Notes: generated from the sequence alone by a model not told the origin. Shown: positions 34,528-44,860, numbered from the stretch's first letter. The stretch is DNA of 64,000 nt from Micrasema longulum (GCA_022494885.1 JAGVSM010004540.1:27615-91614); one strand, 5' to 3'. Numbers and translations: made by a program.

Positions 34528-34770
34528 AGCTAGGGTTTCCTAGGACAGCGGTGCCCGTATCTTAACGGCCGTAGTGAACGGTGATGCGGTGGACAGTCGT
34601 CGTAACGGTGACTAGAGAGTGGTTTCCTAGGAAAACGGTTTTTAAAACATTCATTAACTCCGTCTTCCTGGGAAACCACTCTCTAGTCACCGTTACGACG
34701 GCTGTCCACCGCGTCACCGTTCTTTACGGCCGTTAAAATACGGACACCGCTGTCCTAGGAAACCCTAGCT
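34528..34770. mobile_element. 243-bp hairpin MITE, PIF/Harbinger-like (TTA duplications)
   Basis: The two ends are exact inverted copies for at least the first 20 bp (AGCTAGGGTTTCCTAGGACA). Pairing continues nearly to a centre around 34650, so the whole element can fold into one long hairpin. TTA at 34525-34527 and 34771-34773 is the expected 3-bp target duplication for Harbinger-type transposition. It is GC-rich relative to its surroundings and carries no ORF. Confidence 0.9.
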
Positions 34771-34849
34771 TTAGAGATGGCCGGAGTTGAAAACTGCAAT
34801 ACGCCACTTTTTATCCCGATAAAAAATATCGCTCCCTCGGGAATTTTCG

Positions 34850-35330
34850 AGGAAGGAAAATGGAAATATAGGCATTTACATTTACGCGACCTGTCGTTGC
34901 TTCAGCAGGATGAATCTCACCCACATAATAAAAGTTTGAGCTCTTTAACTTGACAAAAGTCGACGGATGGAATAGTTGAGGAAATGCGGATGTTTGAGCA
35001 TGGGCAGAATGGTGATTGTTACACAATGTGTAAAAAGAGGCCGAAACGGGTTGTAGTCGCGTGGCTAGTGTTGCGGACTCACGGATCAGATGTCCGAGGT
35101 TCGAAGCCCACTCTACCCGAACTTGATTTCCATTTTTTAATATTGAGTTATTTACAACTCGTTGAAAATGGCCAGCAAAATTAAAATATTTGGGTAAATT
35201 ATAAAAACGTTAATATTTTTTTTATTTTTTTTAATCAACCAATGACAGGTCACAAGGCCTGTAAACGCCTATACTTTCTTATTTCCTTCTCAAAAATGTT
35301 TTCCATATCTTTTGCAACCAATTTGCAATA
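34850..35330 (+). repeat. ~380-bp family unit interrupted by a tRNA-like SINE
   Basis: GATTGTTACACAATGTGTAAA stops at about 35035 and the unit resumes near 35235 (AACCAATGACAGGTCAC...). The insert is the SINE at 35040-35230. Confidence 0.7.
35040..35230 (+). mobile_element. tRNA-derived SINE (family 3)
   Basis: A-box-like GTCGCGTGGCTAGTGTTGCG followed by B box GAGGTTCGAAGCCC (35097-35110), then an unrelated body ending in a T-rich stretch. It sits inside a foldback-family unit. Confidence 0.55.
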
Positions 35331-35439
35331 AATATCGCTAAAAATTAATACGTACCCACGTCTAAGACAGTACTACCAATCTTAAGAAGATTATACCAAA
35401 TATAGTAATTTATTTAGTACTAGGGAATTAATTAGATGT

Positions 35440-36295
35440 CAAGTTTGCAACAGAGAGAGAAAATATATTTGAGAAGGAATATGAAAGTCTAGGCATTTAC
35501 AGGACTTATGACCTGTCCTTGGCTGGTTTAAATGGCCACTTACACGCTGTGTAACGTTCACCATTCTGTCCTATGTTTAAACATCTAGATTTGCTCAACT
35601 CTTTCTTCTGTTGACTTTTGTGAAGTAAAAGAGCTGAAACCTTTATCAAGGGGGTGAGATTCATCCGGCTGAACCAAATCACCTACTAGGCAACGCCTGA
35701 AAACAATTTTCCAATTCTTATACTTCTTCTTTTACCAGGTAGTTAATTCAACAATGTTTTGAGTATGTCCAAATGGTTGCAGACTGGCTGGATATCCTGC
35801 CTAGGGAGTTATTCATATTAAAATTTGCAACAGAGAGAAAAAACATTTTCGAGAAGGGAATATGGTAGTCTAGGCATGTTCGGGGCCTACGACTTGTCAT
35901 TGGCTGATAAGTGGCCACTTTACACACTGTGTTATCCAGCCAGTCTACAAACATTTGGACATACTCTAAACATTGTCGAAATAACTAACTGGTAAACGAA
36001 GACGTATAAAAATTAGAAAATCGTTTTCAGGCGTTGCCTAGTAGGTGAATTCGTTCAGCCGAAAGAATCTCATCCACGTGATAAAGGTTTCAGCTCTTTT
36101 ACTTGACAAAGGCCAACTGATGGAAGAGTTGAGTAAATGTGGATGTTTAAACATAGGCAGTAAAGTGAATGTTCTATAGTGTGTAAAGTCGTCACTTGAA
36201 CCAGCTAATGACAAATCATAAGCCCGGTAAATGACTAGACTCCCTTATTTCCTTCTCAAAAACGTTTTCCCTCTATTGCAACAAATTAAGTTGTA
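35440..36295. repeat. ~380-bp family: reverse tandem dimer plus forward unit
   Basis: GCAACAGAG recurs at 35447 and 35827, giving a 380-bp period. From about 35936 the orientation flips (ATCCAGCCAGTCTACAAACA...). This is the clearest array in the window. Confidence 0.85.
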
Positions 36296-36334
36296 AACAT
36301 ACCAAATATATATTTAATAAATATAAAAAAAAAC

Positions 36335-36445
36335 CATTACATTAATGATTAATAATGAAAATAATGTGACCTCACTGGGGTTACCCGTGCCGAGGACACT
36401 TAAAAATAATTTTTTTTAAATATTTTTACATGTGAGAATATACAA
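36335..36445 (+). repeat. GTGACCTCACTGGGG-family block
   Basis: GTGACCTCACTGGGGTTACC and GCCGAGGACACTTAA; as at 11962. Confidence 0.6.
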
Positions 36446-36744
36446 ATAAGACTTAATATACCCACAGAGATAATAACAAAATGTTGAGACAGTTTTAAGC
36501 ACTACGTATTTATGTATATATTTAAATTATGTATACCTATATTATTTTTATTTTAAAAAGCACAATAAAAGTACAAAAACATAACATTATCCATACACTT
36601 GTGAAGAAAATGATTTAATATTGGTTTGGACAAATGAGACAATCTATTTTACTTCTATCTATTCTACCAATCCATTTTTTATAGCCTTTTTGAACATTTT
36701 CTCCAATAAAAATTAATTAATCAATCAAAATACGAATTGTTTTT

Positions 36745-36990
36745 GTCGGCCTTGTGGTGTAATGCTCAGCGCGTTATCGGGTTTGAATCCCGACATGGTT
36801 GATATGAAATATTTATTTAAAATTGTGTTTTCACACTAGAATATCTCATAGCCCCTGGACTGGTACCTGAAGCGTAAGACGGATCATCTTACCTTCATGT
36901 AACAAAAATGATCAAAATACACAGCGATCGGTGTACCAATACAGTGCCCAATACACTATTAGGTGCGGAAGGGTATGATGATGATGATGA
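36745..36990 (+). mobile_element. SINE family 1 (tandem copy A)
   Basis: GTCGGCCTTGTGGTGTAATG head, short deletion before the B box, GACTGGTACCTGAAGCGTAA body, (GAT)n end. Confidence 0.8.
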
Positions 36991-37116
36991 GTCAATATTG
37001 GTTTGGGTGAATTAGGCAATCCATTTTATTTCTACTTAAGGTCCTACTTTTCATTTTATAGCCTTTTGAACTATTTTCTCAATCAAAATTAATTGTTAAT
37101 CAATACTAATTGTTTT

Positions 37117-37359
37117 GTCGGCCTTGTGGTGTAATGCTCAGCGTTATTAGGTTCGATTTCCGCCATGGTTGATATGATATATTGATATAAAAGGGTGTTT
37201 CACACTAGAATATATTGTAGTCTCTGGACTGGTACTTGAAGCGTAAGACTGATCATCTTACCTTCATGTAACAAAAATGATCAAGATACGCTGCGATTGG
37301 TGTACCAATGCAGTGCCCTATGCACCATTAGGTGCGGAAGGGTATGATGATGATGATGA
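37117..37359 (+). mobile_element. SINE family 1 (tandem copy B)
   Basis: Same head and the same deletion before the B box (GGTTCGATTTCC) as copy A, which supports segmental duplication rather than two insertions. Confidence 0.8.
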
Positions 37360-37639
37360 GTCAATATTGGTTTGGGTGAATTAGACAATCCATTTTAATT
37401 CTGCCCAGGTCTACTATTCATTTTTTTATAGCCTTTTTGTACATTTTCTCGTTACTTATCGTTTTAATGGATAGAAAAAGTAAGATAAGACCTCTTCAAT
37501 GGTAGTCATACGCGCTGACCGTTACACAACATGGCTGTCTAGTAATATTTATATCATGTTTTAGTACATAGATCCGTACAAACACATCCAAAAGTCGTGA
37601 TCACATACCCACCTGTACTCGTATTTTTGAGAGCGTTAT

Positions 37640-37735
37640 TTTTCGGTAGCCGCCAACGGTCGAGTGGTATAATTAAAGATTATTCACGCGGTAGTTCCCC
37701 GTTCGCTTCCCGCTGCTGCATAATAATGTTATACA
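37640..37735 (+). mobile_element. tRNA-like sequence, possible SINE head
   Basis: A-box-like ACGGTCGAGTGGTATAATT followed by CCGTTCGCTTCCCGC at tRNA-like spacing. The arms do not pair well enough for a tRNA gene. Confidence 0.4.
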
Positions 37736-37789
37736 TTATGCAATTATACACGTCCAATAACATAAATTATTATTGATATATTGTAAAGA

Positions 37790-38165
37790 AAAGAATCGCC
37801 GGCAGCGCGGCGCGGCGGACGCCATTTTAAGTTCTGAATTCCATTTTATCTGTGGAAAATCCTCCTTGAAAATTTCATTACGATCATTATTACAAATCAA
37901 AGCTTAATCCGTACCCGATGGTGCGTAGGGCACTGCATTTGCAGGCTAATAACAGCGTATTTATTAAATTAAAAACGCTGTCTTTATCGGTACAATCATA
38001 CCGAGACGGTATATTTAACTTTTCTGCTTTTCTGTACCTACCTCGGAATGGCGAATTTTGATCTTTCGACATGTCGATACGCGTTTCCATTACGTCATCT
38101 CATACGTCATATAATCGGATTCAACCAATAAGTGACGCTGAAACTTTACTCCGCGTTCAGTTCTT
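37790..38165. other. GC-rich single-copy-looking block
   Basis: GC-rich patch (GCCGGCAGCGCGGCGCGGCGG), here slightly over 20 bases in the genome, followed by CRE-like TACGTCAT motifs at about 38090-38115. No gene is recognised. It could be regulatory or an unknown element. Confidence 0.3.
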
Positions 38166-38342
38166 AATATAAAATAAAAGTATTTATCTTTCATATTTTA
38201 AATAGCTACAGTTGTCTGCTTTGACAGGTTAGACTTTTAATCAAAAAAGTATTATTAAAAACGATAAAAAAATCAAATAAATGGAAATTAATAAAAAATA
38301 TTCGCTTGAACATGATTTTAATATGACGTTTGACAGTTCTTA

Positions 38343-38607
38343 GTCGGCCTCTTGGTGTAGTGGTCAGTGCATTTGCCTACCATGCAAGAGATTTAGAGTT
38401 CAATTCCTGACATGGTTGACATGAATGATTTATTTAAAAGTGTGTTTTTACACTAGAATATTACACAGTCCCTGAACTCGCACCTAAAACGTAAAACTGA
38501 TCATCTTACCTTCATGTTACAAGAGTTATCAAGGTACGCGGCGATTTGTATACCAATTTAGTGCCCTATGCATCATTAGGCGTGGAAAGGGCATGGTGAT
38601 GATGATA
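38343..38607 (+). mobile_element. SINE family 1, full-length
   Basis: GTCGGCCTCTTGGTGTAGTG head, B-box-like GAGTTCAATTCC, CTGAACTCGCACC body, CCCTATGCATCATTAGGCG and GATGATGAT. Confidence 0.8.
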
Positions 38608-38614
38608 AAAATTC

Positions 38615-39425
38615 TCAGACTTTACCGCAAGCTAAACTGGCGGTGCACAATGGAGTTTTTGTTTTTGCGATGAACGAAAGTTAGCCGAAAGTGATGGTAT
38701 TTGAAAGGGGGAGTGAGGTTACTGACAGCATAATAAATGTAAACAACGAATGTTTTGAACAAGTAGAAGGATTTTTTTTATCTGGGAAGGATGTTTTCAA
38801 GAGATGGAAGAGTAGAAAAAGATGTTGGAAGGAGAGTGTACGTGGGCAACAAAATGCACGCACTAACAAGTAGAAGGATTTTTTTTATCTGGGAAGGATG
38901 TTTTCAAGAGATGGAAGAGTAGAAAAAGATGTTGGAAGGAGAGTGTACGTGGGCAACAAAATGCACGCACAGTAATTGCTAATAAAATATGTCAATCGAA
39001 GCTTAACTGGCAGTGCACAACGGAGGTTTAGTCCCAACACTTATACATGGAAGTGAAACATGGAACTGGAAGAGAAAGGATGAGATCCGAGTCAACGTGG
39101 TTGAAATGCGATCTCTTATGACGAATGTGCGGGAAATCGACGTATGACAGGGTTACGAATAATGAAATCAGGCGAGAGTGTAAATCTGAGTGAGGCATAA
39201 TTGATAAGATTAAGAAAGGGTATATGAGATGGTTTGGTCATGTAAAAAGAATGGTAAAACAAGTATATATGGTGAAAATGAACGGCAACGTGAGACGAGG
39301 ACGACCGAGGAAGACGTGGCATGATCAGATAAACCAAAATCTTAAGTCTGGTCATGTCAAAAGCAGGCAGAACCAAAGGGCATGAATGACAAGATGTATT
39401 GAAATGGCGTGGTGGTATAGTAGTA
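38615..39425 (+). mobile_element. RTE-like LINE with an internal 104-bp duplication
   Basis: Fragments in several frames: MVFERGSEVTDSIINVNN, then (after the duplication) a TLIHGSETWNWKRKDE-like block, RWFGHVKRM and GRPRKTWHDQ. The frame is disrupted throughout. Confidence 0.7.
38760..38970 (+). repeat. Perfect 104-bp tandem duplication
   Basis: 38760-38863 and 38867-38970 are identical by eye, separated by TAA. Both start CAAGTAGAAGG and end AAAATGCACGCAC. Confidence 0.9.
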
Positions 39426-39476
39426 GTAGAAAAACATTTTCATTTCAAATTTCCCGTTGAACTGAACTTCTCCGTT

Positions 39477-39660
39477 ACAAGAACGCAATTGAGAGAGGAG
39501 AAGGGCGTATATACTCCCACGCATAGTAAATAGACTCCCAGACGAAATACAGAAAAGTGATATGAATACTTATAGAGTTAGATATGTTTTAAAATTATTT
39601 ATTAAATTCTAAGTTTAGTATGTAAAAAAGGGGGAAAAAAAACTAAACAGTTTAAAACAG
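39477..39660 (+). mobile_element. LINE C-terminal scrap
   Basis: Encodes GVYTPTHSK..TPRRNTEK-like residues followed by a K-rich tail. Weak. Confidence 0.35.
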
Positions 39661-39744
39661 TGTTCACAAAAGTGTTGCATGTTTATTATTTTTTGTGTAT
39701 TTCGGAATTAAAAATATTGTATTTTACTTATATTTAGTGAGAAA

Positions 39745-41310
39745 GATAACTTTTTTCTTTTTTTAAATGTGGTCGTTTTTCCTTGATTGCATCATTAAAT
39801 TGATCCAATAATGCGCGAAAATACTTTCCTGTGATTGTGATCCCTTTTCAAGATAATCGATGAGCAATATTCCGAGTGCATCCCAAAATACAGTGGCCAT
39901 AACCTCGCCAGCCGATTTCACTGCCTTTGCCTTCTTCGGAGCACTTCCACCAGCTTCCACCCATTGTTTCGATTGATTTTTGGTTTCAAGTGTATAGTGG
40001 TGCACCCACGTTTCATCAAAAGTTATTAATCGACGCCAAAAATGAACAGATTTACGCTTTATCATGTTCAAACACTGCTGTGAAGTGGTCTCTCGAACTC
40101 GTTTTTGTTCGACACTGAGCAAACGCGGCACCCATCTTGCCGATAGCTTTTTCATATGCAAATGTTCATGCAAAATGTTGAACACACGTTCATATGAGAT
40201 GTTTACCATTTCAACAATCTCACGCAACTTCACTCGGCGATCATTCATAACTGTATCGAGGATTTTCTTGATATTTTCTTCAGTAACCACCTCTTTTGGC
40301 CTTCCCGTTGATGGTATTGTTGCAGTGCTTGTTCGGCCGCAATCAATAAATAAATAAATAAATTCAGCAATCCAATATTTGACCATGTAATCTGACGGAA
40401 CAGACTCACTGTAATGTTTATTGAGCTTTTCTTTTGTCATTTTTGCCGTTTTCCCTATCAAATTACCCTATCAAATCACATTATCGAGTCTTTTTTTAAA
40501 AATCAAAAATTTTATTCCAAAAACGGAAGAAAATTTAATGTATGAAGCCTATGTAAAAACTAAAATATGTTATACGCAACTATTATGGGGAGCAGGATAT
40601 CAAAATGACATAAACAGACTACAAAGACAACAAAATAAAATATTAAAGTTAGTGTATGACCTTCCCTATTTAACTGCAACTAGAGAACTTTTAAAACAAA
40701 CTAAGCAATTAAATATAACTGAACTCTTTCAACTAGAATCATTAAAATTTATCCATAAATTAGCCACTAATGTAATTGTAGACGAAGAACTAAAACTAGT
40801 AAAAAATTGTAGTCAATATGGACATAATACGAGAATATCAGACCAATACCATATACAACTTTCTAAAACAAGACAAGGACAATCAAGACTAATGAACCAG
40901 GGACTGAAATTATATAATAAACTACCAGACAAAACTAAACAAAAGACTCAGACAAACTTTTCAAAAGATGTAAAAAATATTATCTTGAACAACAGAGTAT
41001 AAATGAAAAATGTATATATTATTATATGTAATATGAATGTAATAATCCGTAAGGGTTTATAAATAAATTTTCAAATAAAAAAAATAATAGTGTTTAACCA
41101 CTGCACGAAATTCACTTTTTTCCATTTTTCGAGAAACACAAAAGTTGTTTACCTCAAACGACTACAACAAATAAACTAATCCATGAATTTGGGTGACATT
41201 TTAACAACTGCCATTTGACAGATCGCAATTCTGAAAAAAAAAAATTGTGTTTGTGCTGCCATCTAGCGCTAGGTAGCTTCATTATCAATCCGCCCTCGTA
41301 TATAGCATAA
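39745..41310 (-). pseudogene. Mariner transposase pseudogene, split by a LINE
   Basis: Minus strand. The N-terminus MEKSEFRAVVKHYF lies at about 41085-41124 and the protein resumes at 40455 with LIGKTAK, so 40460-41085 is an insertion. The HTH and linker region follow (GRPKEVV, RVFNILHEHLHMKKLSARWV), then the first catalytic Asp in LITFDETWVHHY and the downstream block VMATVFWDALGILLIDYLEKG (in pieces). A TAAA microsatellite is inserted in frame near 40350. Coding is lost at about 39765, so the second and third catalytic Asp (HQDNAP and PDLAPSD regions) are absent. The 5' terminal region is at about 41200-41305. It cannot make active transposase. Confidence 0.9.
40460..41085 (+). mobile_element. 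LINE family e nested in the mariner
   Basis: The frame to 41002 is open: KTEENLMYEAYVKTKICYTQ, RLQRQQNKILKLVYDLPYLT, QLNITELFQLESLKFIHKLA, GLKLYNKLPDKTKQKTQTNF. The 3' UTR has CCGTAAGGGTTTATAAAT and an A-rich tail. This is the longest open copy of the family; the 5' end lies near 40475, next to a short duplication CCCTATCAAA. Confidence 0.9.
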
Positions 41311-41311
41311 T

Positions 41312-42010
41312 CTAGGCGGAAATGGCAAGAGTGACATCGCGAGTCAGGAGAGACAACACCGCTTGCTTCTTAAATACCTGCCCTTGCTGTAGGAACACAT
41401 CGACAGTACCGTTTAGTGAGATTTCGTTCACTGTTCTGAGGATCCTCGGCAGAGGGGAAAATAATCCGATGTTAGTTTTATAATTTCCCACAGCAAAGAC
41501 AGGATTGGTACGCAAGTAACAGCTAGGTACATTGAGGTTTACCTGAGCAAGGATATCATGGGCATCCATACAGTTAGATATTGATTTGTGTAAGAATATC
41601 GAACCAACCAAAATCCTTCTGAATCCTAAACTGACGATATGAAAGTACTCTAGACGATCATAATAGTTAATTATGAAAGTATTTGATCCGATTCTAAATA
41701 TTACCGATTTTAAAAATTTACGTTGCACCGATTCAATCCGCGTCATATGAATATTATAATTAGGAGACCATATTATAGAATTAAATTCAAGCAAACTACG
41801 ATCAAATGATTTATAAAATGTAATTGCAATTTTCGGGCTTTTGAATGGCTTAGATACTCGTATTCGCAAAATAAATCAACAGGTTTTGGACGCTTTCTTT
41901 AAAAAGTGGTCAATGTGATTGTTGAATTTAAGTTTGTTATCAAAAAGTATCCCAAGATCTCAAATTATCTCGACGTTCATTAAAATTGTGTTGTCGATTG
42001 AATAAATGAA
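41312..42010 (-). mobile_element. I/Jockey-like LINE fragment (family i)
   Basis: Minus frame 41312-41869: PKIAITFYKSFDRSLLEFNS, RIESVQRKFLKSVIFRIG, LNVPSCYLRTNPVFAVGNY. The preceding RT-end region is frameshifted (about 41870-42010). Confidence 0.8.
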
Positions 42011-42119
42011 ATTGATTTGATTTATTTTACATTTATTTAAATTTAAAAATAAGTCGTTTTCATTTATTTTATCATGTTATTTTGTTGATGTATTTAAGAT
42101 TTTTTTGTGTACATTATTT

Positions 42120-42560
42120 TATGTTACTAAAATATTTAAGTTAGTATATGACCTTCCTTATCTAACAGCAACTAAAGAACTTTTTGAACAAACTAAACAA
42201 TTAAACGTAACTGAACTCTTTAAAATTTATTCATAAATTAGCCACTGATGTAATTGTAGAAGAAGAATTAAAACTTGAAAAAAATTGTAGTTAACATGAA
42301 CACAAGACGAGAATATCAGAAAAATATCATATACAATCTTTTAAAACGAGAAAAGGACAATCGAGACTTATAAACCATGGACTGAAATTATACAATAAAC
42401 TACCAGACAAAAGTAAACAAAAGACTCAGACAACCTTTACAAAAGATGTTAAAAATATTATTATTAACAGTAGAATGTGAATTTTAAAAGTGAAAACATT
42501 TTGTTAAATGTATGTAACCCGTAAGGGTTTATCAATAAAATTTAAATAAAAAAAATATTT
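42120..42560 (+). mobile_element. LINE family e, degenerate
   Basis: KLVYDLPYLTATKELFEQTK, then frame breaks, then LYNKLPDKSKQKTQTTFTK and CCCGTAAGGGTTTATCAAT. Confidence 0.75.
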
Positions 42561-42689
42561 AAAAAAATTTAAACAGCGAAATCCCTGCAAAAAAATGCGT
42601 TTGCAGTTTGGCGGGAATTAAATGAATGTTTAAAAGATAATTATGTAAAAAAAAAAATACATAAATATATTTAGGAAAATTATCTTTTA

Positions 42690-42765
42690 ATGATCCTAAT
42701 ACGCTGCGCTTGGCTTGCCTGGCAGTGCCCTATGCACCACTGGGTTCGGAAAGGGCACATTGATG
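42690..42765 (+). mobile_element. SINE family 1, 3' scrap
   Basis: AATACGCTGCGCTTGG and CAGTGCCCTATGCACCACTG. Confidence 0.55.
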
Positions 42766-43064
42766 ATATCATAATTTATAGTTCTGCTTGCAACACCTTT
42801 ATATGGACGTTTTAGTAACCGCTATCCGGAAAAACCAAAGTAAAAAAATGTACATAATATTTCAATAGATCTAATCATTTTTCCCGATAAAATCGGGCTC
42901 TGAATACCTCGTTTAAAGGCTCCGATGACGTTTCGGATCACCTTTGGTCCGCATCATCGGGCCTTCGTAGAAGAATCACTCAGCGCCCGAGAGCATATTA
43001 AAAATGAGAAATAAATAAAAAACGCGGGTTATCTTTGGGGAATCGTTGAGGTCTGGTCGTGCGT

Positions 43065-43150
43065 CGGTTCGAACCGTAGGCGGGACCGAACCCGCGACTC
43101 TGTTTCTCTACACAGCAACCCACACCTTAAGGCTACGCGGCCGGTACAAT
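43065..43150 (-). mobile_element. tRNA-like SINE head
   Basis: Minus strand GCGGGTTCGGTCCCGCC resembles a B box, and TAGCCTTAAGGTGTGGG lies where an A box would. Not a convincing tRNA cloverleaf. Confidence 0.4.
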
Positions 43151-43293
43151 TTTCAAGAAGGCATATTTAAAAATGTTTAAGCAAATGTTTGTACAGTCCA
43201 ACCGAAACGAAAAGCGACTCTGGAAAAGAAATTCACATTATTTAGTCTTTAACTCTGGCTGAAATGTCACACTAGTCGACATAGGACTCAAGA

Positions 43294-44073
43294 CATAGAA
43301 TTAAGACTGGTCCAGAAAGAGCGTAGAATCATATTAGAATACATCGGTCTGTGTCCAATAATCCCCCCCCTCCGGCATACTTTCGCCGCGTGCAGTCGTG
43401 AAGTCGCCGGGTAATGTTGCTTGATGGGAAAAAAATATAATCATAACACAAATGTAAGGGAAAAAAAATTAATCTGTTAATTTCACTAAAATTTTATTGT
43501 GCACGCGGAAACATTGATTGACACAACAGAGTAGATAAGTGAAGGGTCATTTAATAAGAGTAATTGAATTAATGAACTTTATTTTACATAAAACGGATAT
43601 TTTTATATCATGTTAAATAATATTTGATGTTTTAAAGACAATGTCAGTCAAATGTCCACCACAGAGTTGTTTAATCCGAGGTCCAATTTTCATAAGTTCT
43701 CTCATAAGATGAGCAAAGTAGGGTAAAAAAATGACTACCCTGGCAATACTAACGAAATATCCATTTTGTTTCTTCGACAATCTGACAGATAGAAAATAAT
43801 TATTTTTTTAAGTAATGTATTTGCTGCTTACACATTCATTTGCTAATTACACATGAAATGTGATCCCATTCTGTTTCTTTAAGATCCTAGCAGTATTTCT
43901 ACATTTTAAAAGGACACAACACGGCATAGTTGAATTCAAATCAGGAGTTGCGTACTGAGCGACGTCTACAAAGAAACTAATGGGTCAAAACGTAAACCTA
44001 CTCATTTATGAGTAGTTGAGTCGCCTTCTGTTTGATGTGCGTATGTGGTTTCTGGACTTTTCTTAATTCTATG
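43294..44073 (-). mobile_element. P-element-like MITE, 780 bp, with 8-bp target duplication
   Basis: Termini are inverted copies: CATAGAATTAAGA, three mismatches, GTCCAGAAA. They are flanked by identical 8-bp ACTCAAGA at 43286-43293 and 44074-44081. P elements make 8-bp duplications and have ~31-bp terminal repeats beginning with CA, so structure and size of the duplication fit. On the minus strand a 26-codon frame at 43847-43927 starts MPCCVLLKCRN and ends GITFHV then TAA; this looks like the start of a THAP zinc-finger domain (C-x(2-4)-C), the DNA-binding domain of P transposases. A second copy lies at 59121-59896. Confidence 0.8.
43847..43927 (-). pseudogene. THAP-like N-terminal stub in P-like MITE
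   Basis: Starts MPCCVLLKC and ends NGITFHV-stop. THAP domains begin M-x-x-C-x(2-4)-C and have the downstream FHxFP box; here the frame ends at the FH(V) position. The same ORF with the same stop occurs at 59233-59313, so the truncation (or an exon end, the sequence there being GTGTAATT) predates amplification. Confidence 0.55.
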
Positions 44074-44114
44074 ACTCAAGACTTGATATATCTTTCTTAT
44101 TTTTAAAAATTAGC

Positions 44115-44440
44115 ATAGACAGGCAAAACAATAATTGTAAACAATATATTCAAAAAAACGAAAGACCTAAAACTTTGAGCTAAACCATGCCAGTCCAACT
44201 TCATTCCACACTGTTTAGTCGAAAAGAGATCTACGAAAAGCCGGAAGATCTATCCCAAAAAATTCCGAGTCGTGTGATGAATTGACTAATCTACACATTC
44301 TGGACATTGGGGCAGAAAAACCAAAGTTGCTCTTAGATGATTTTATAAATAGCAGATTTTGAGTTCTGGTGACACGGTTGGGAACATGAAAAGAAATTGA
44401 TCGCAACAGAGATGGGACATCACTTAAAGCATTAAGTATT
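44115..44440 (-). mobile_element. LINE family b, C-terminal piece
   Basis: Minus frame 44215-44406: MRSISFHVPNRVTRTQNLLF, SRMCRLVNSSHDSEFFGIDL. Nearly the same as 47025-47216 on the other strand. Confidence 0.8.
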
Positions 44441-44449
44441 TATAGTAAT

Positions 44450-44525
44450 ATGTTAGTATTAACAGCTTCCTAGGGAGTTAAATCCAATCCCAGTCTGCAA
44501 AAATTCGTGCAAACTCAAAATATTG
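44450..44525. repeat. ~380-bp family scrap
   Basis: ACAGCTTCCTAGGGAGTTAAAT and CAGTCTGCAAAAATTCGTGC, each with small gaps relative to the family. Confidence 0.5.
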
Positions 44526-44534
44526 GTCCACCTT

Positions 44535-44860
44535 CAAGTATTTGTTGGATGTGGTCACGCCGTGTCTTTCTCGGTTTTTATCGATGTCTGCATCCATCAA
44601 CATTCACATAGTCAATCTTCTTAGGCATTCCTTCGCTGTCCATTCGCTCTCCATGGCCAAACCAGCGCAGCAATCCTTCTTGACTTAGTCGACAATGCTT
44701 GTCTGGCCATTTGTGAATCTTTTCATCCTTCCGCGGGCAGAAGAGTATCTTTTCGTCGCGTTCGACTGCACAGCTCGTAATAAATAACTTTTTGTACCTG
44801 TTATGTTGTATAAACTCATCGTTATAATGTATTCTCGTCGTAATGTGCGCCATATTGTAA
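44535..44860 (-). mobile_element. RTE-like LINE C-terminal fragment
   Basis: Minus frame 44578-44853: CRLSQEGLLRWFGHGERMDS, EGMPKKIDYVNVDGCRHR. This is the conserved RTE block before GRPRKTW. Confidence 0.75.

Larger units (their letters stand above)
36615..37455 (+). repeat. 372-bp tandem repeat (flank + SINE), 2.3 copies
   Basis: Flank (about 125 bp, with TAGCCTTTTTGAAC and AATTAATT...) then SINE family 1 (36745-36990), flank, SINE (37117-37359), then a partial third flank. SINE starts are 372 bp apart. Confidence 0.85.

Noticed and set aside
36745..37359. Regularly spaced repeats as a CRISPR-like array
   Set aside because: Only 2.3 units of 372 bp, eukaryotic SINE content, no short spacers.
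39116..39376. 86-codon minus frame
   Set aside because: Antisense shadow of RTE coding sequence (RWFGHVKRM / GRPRKTW on the + strand).
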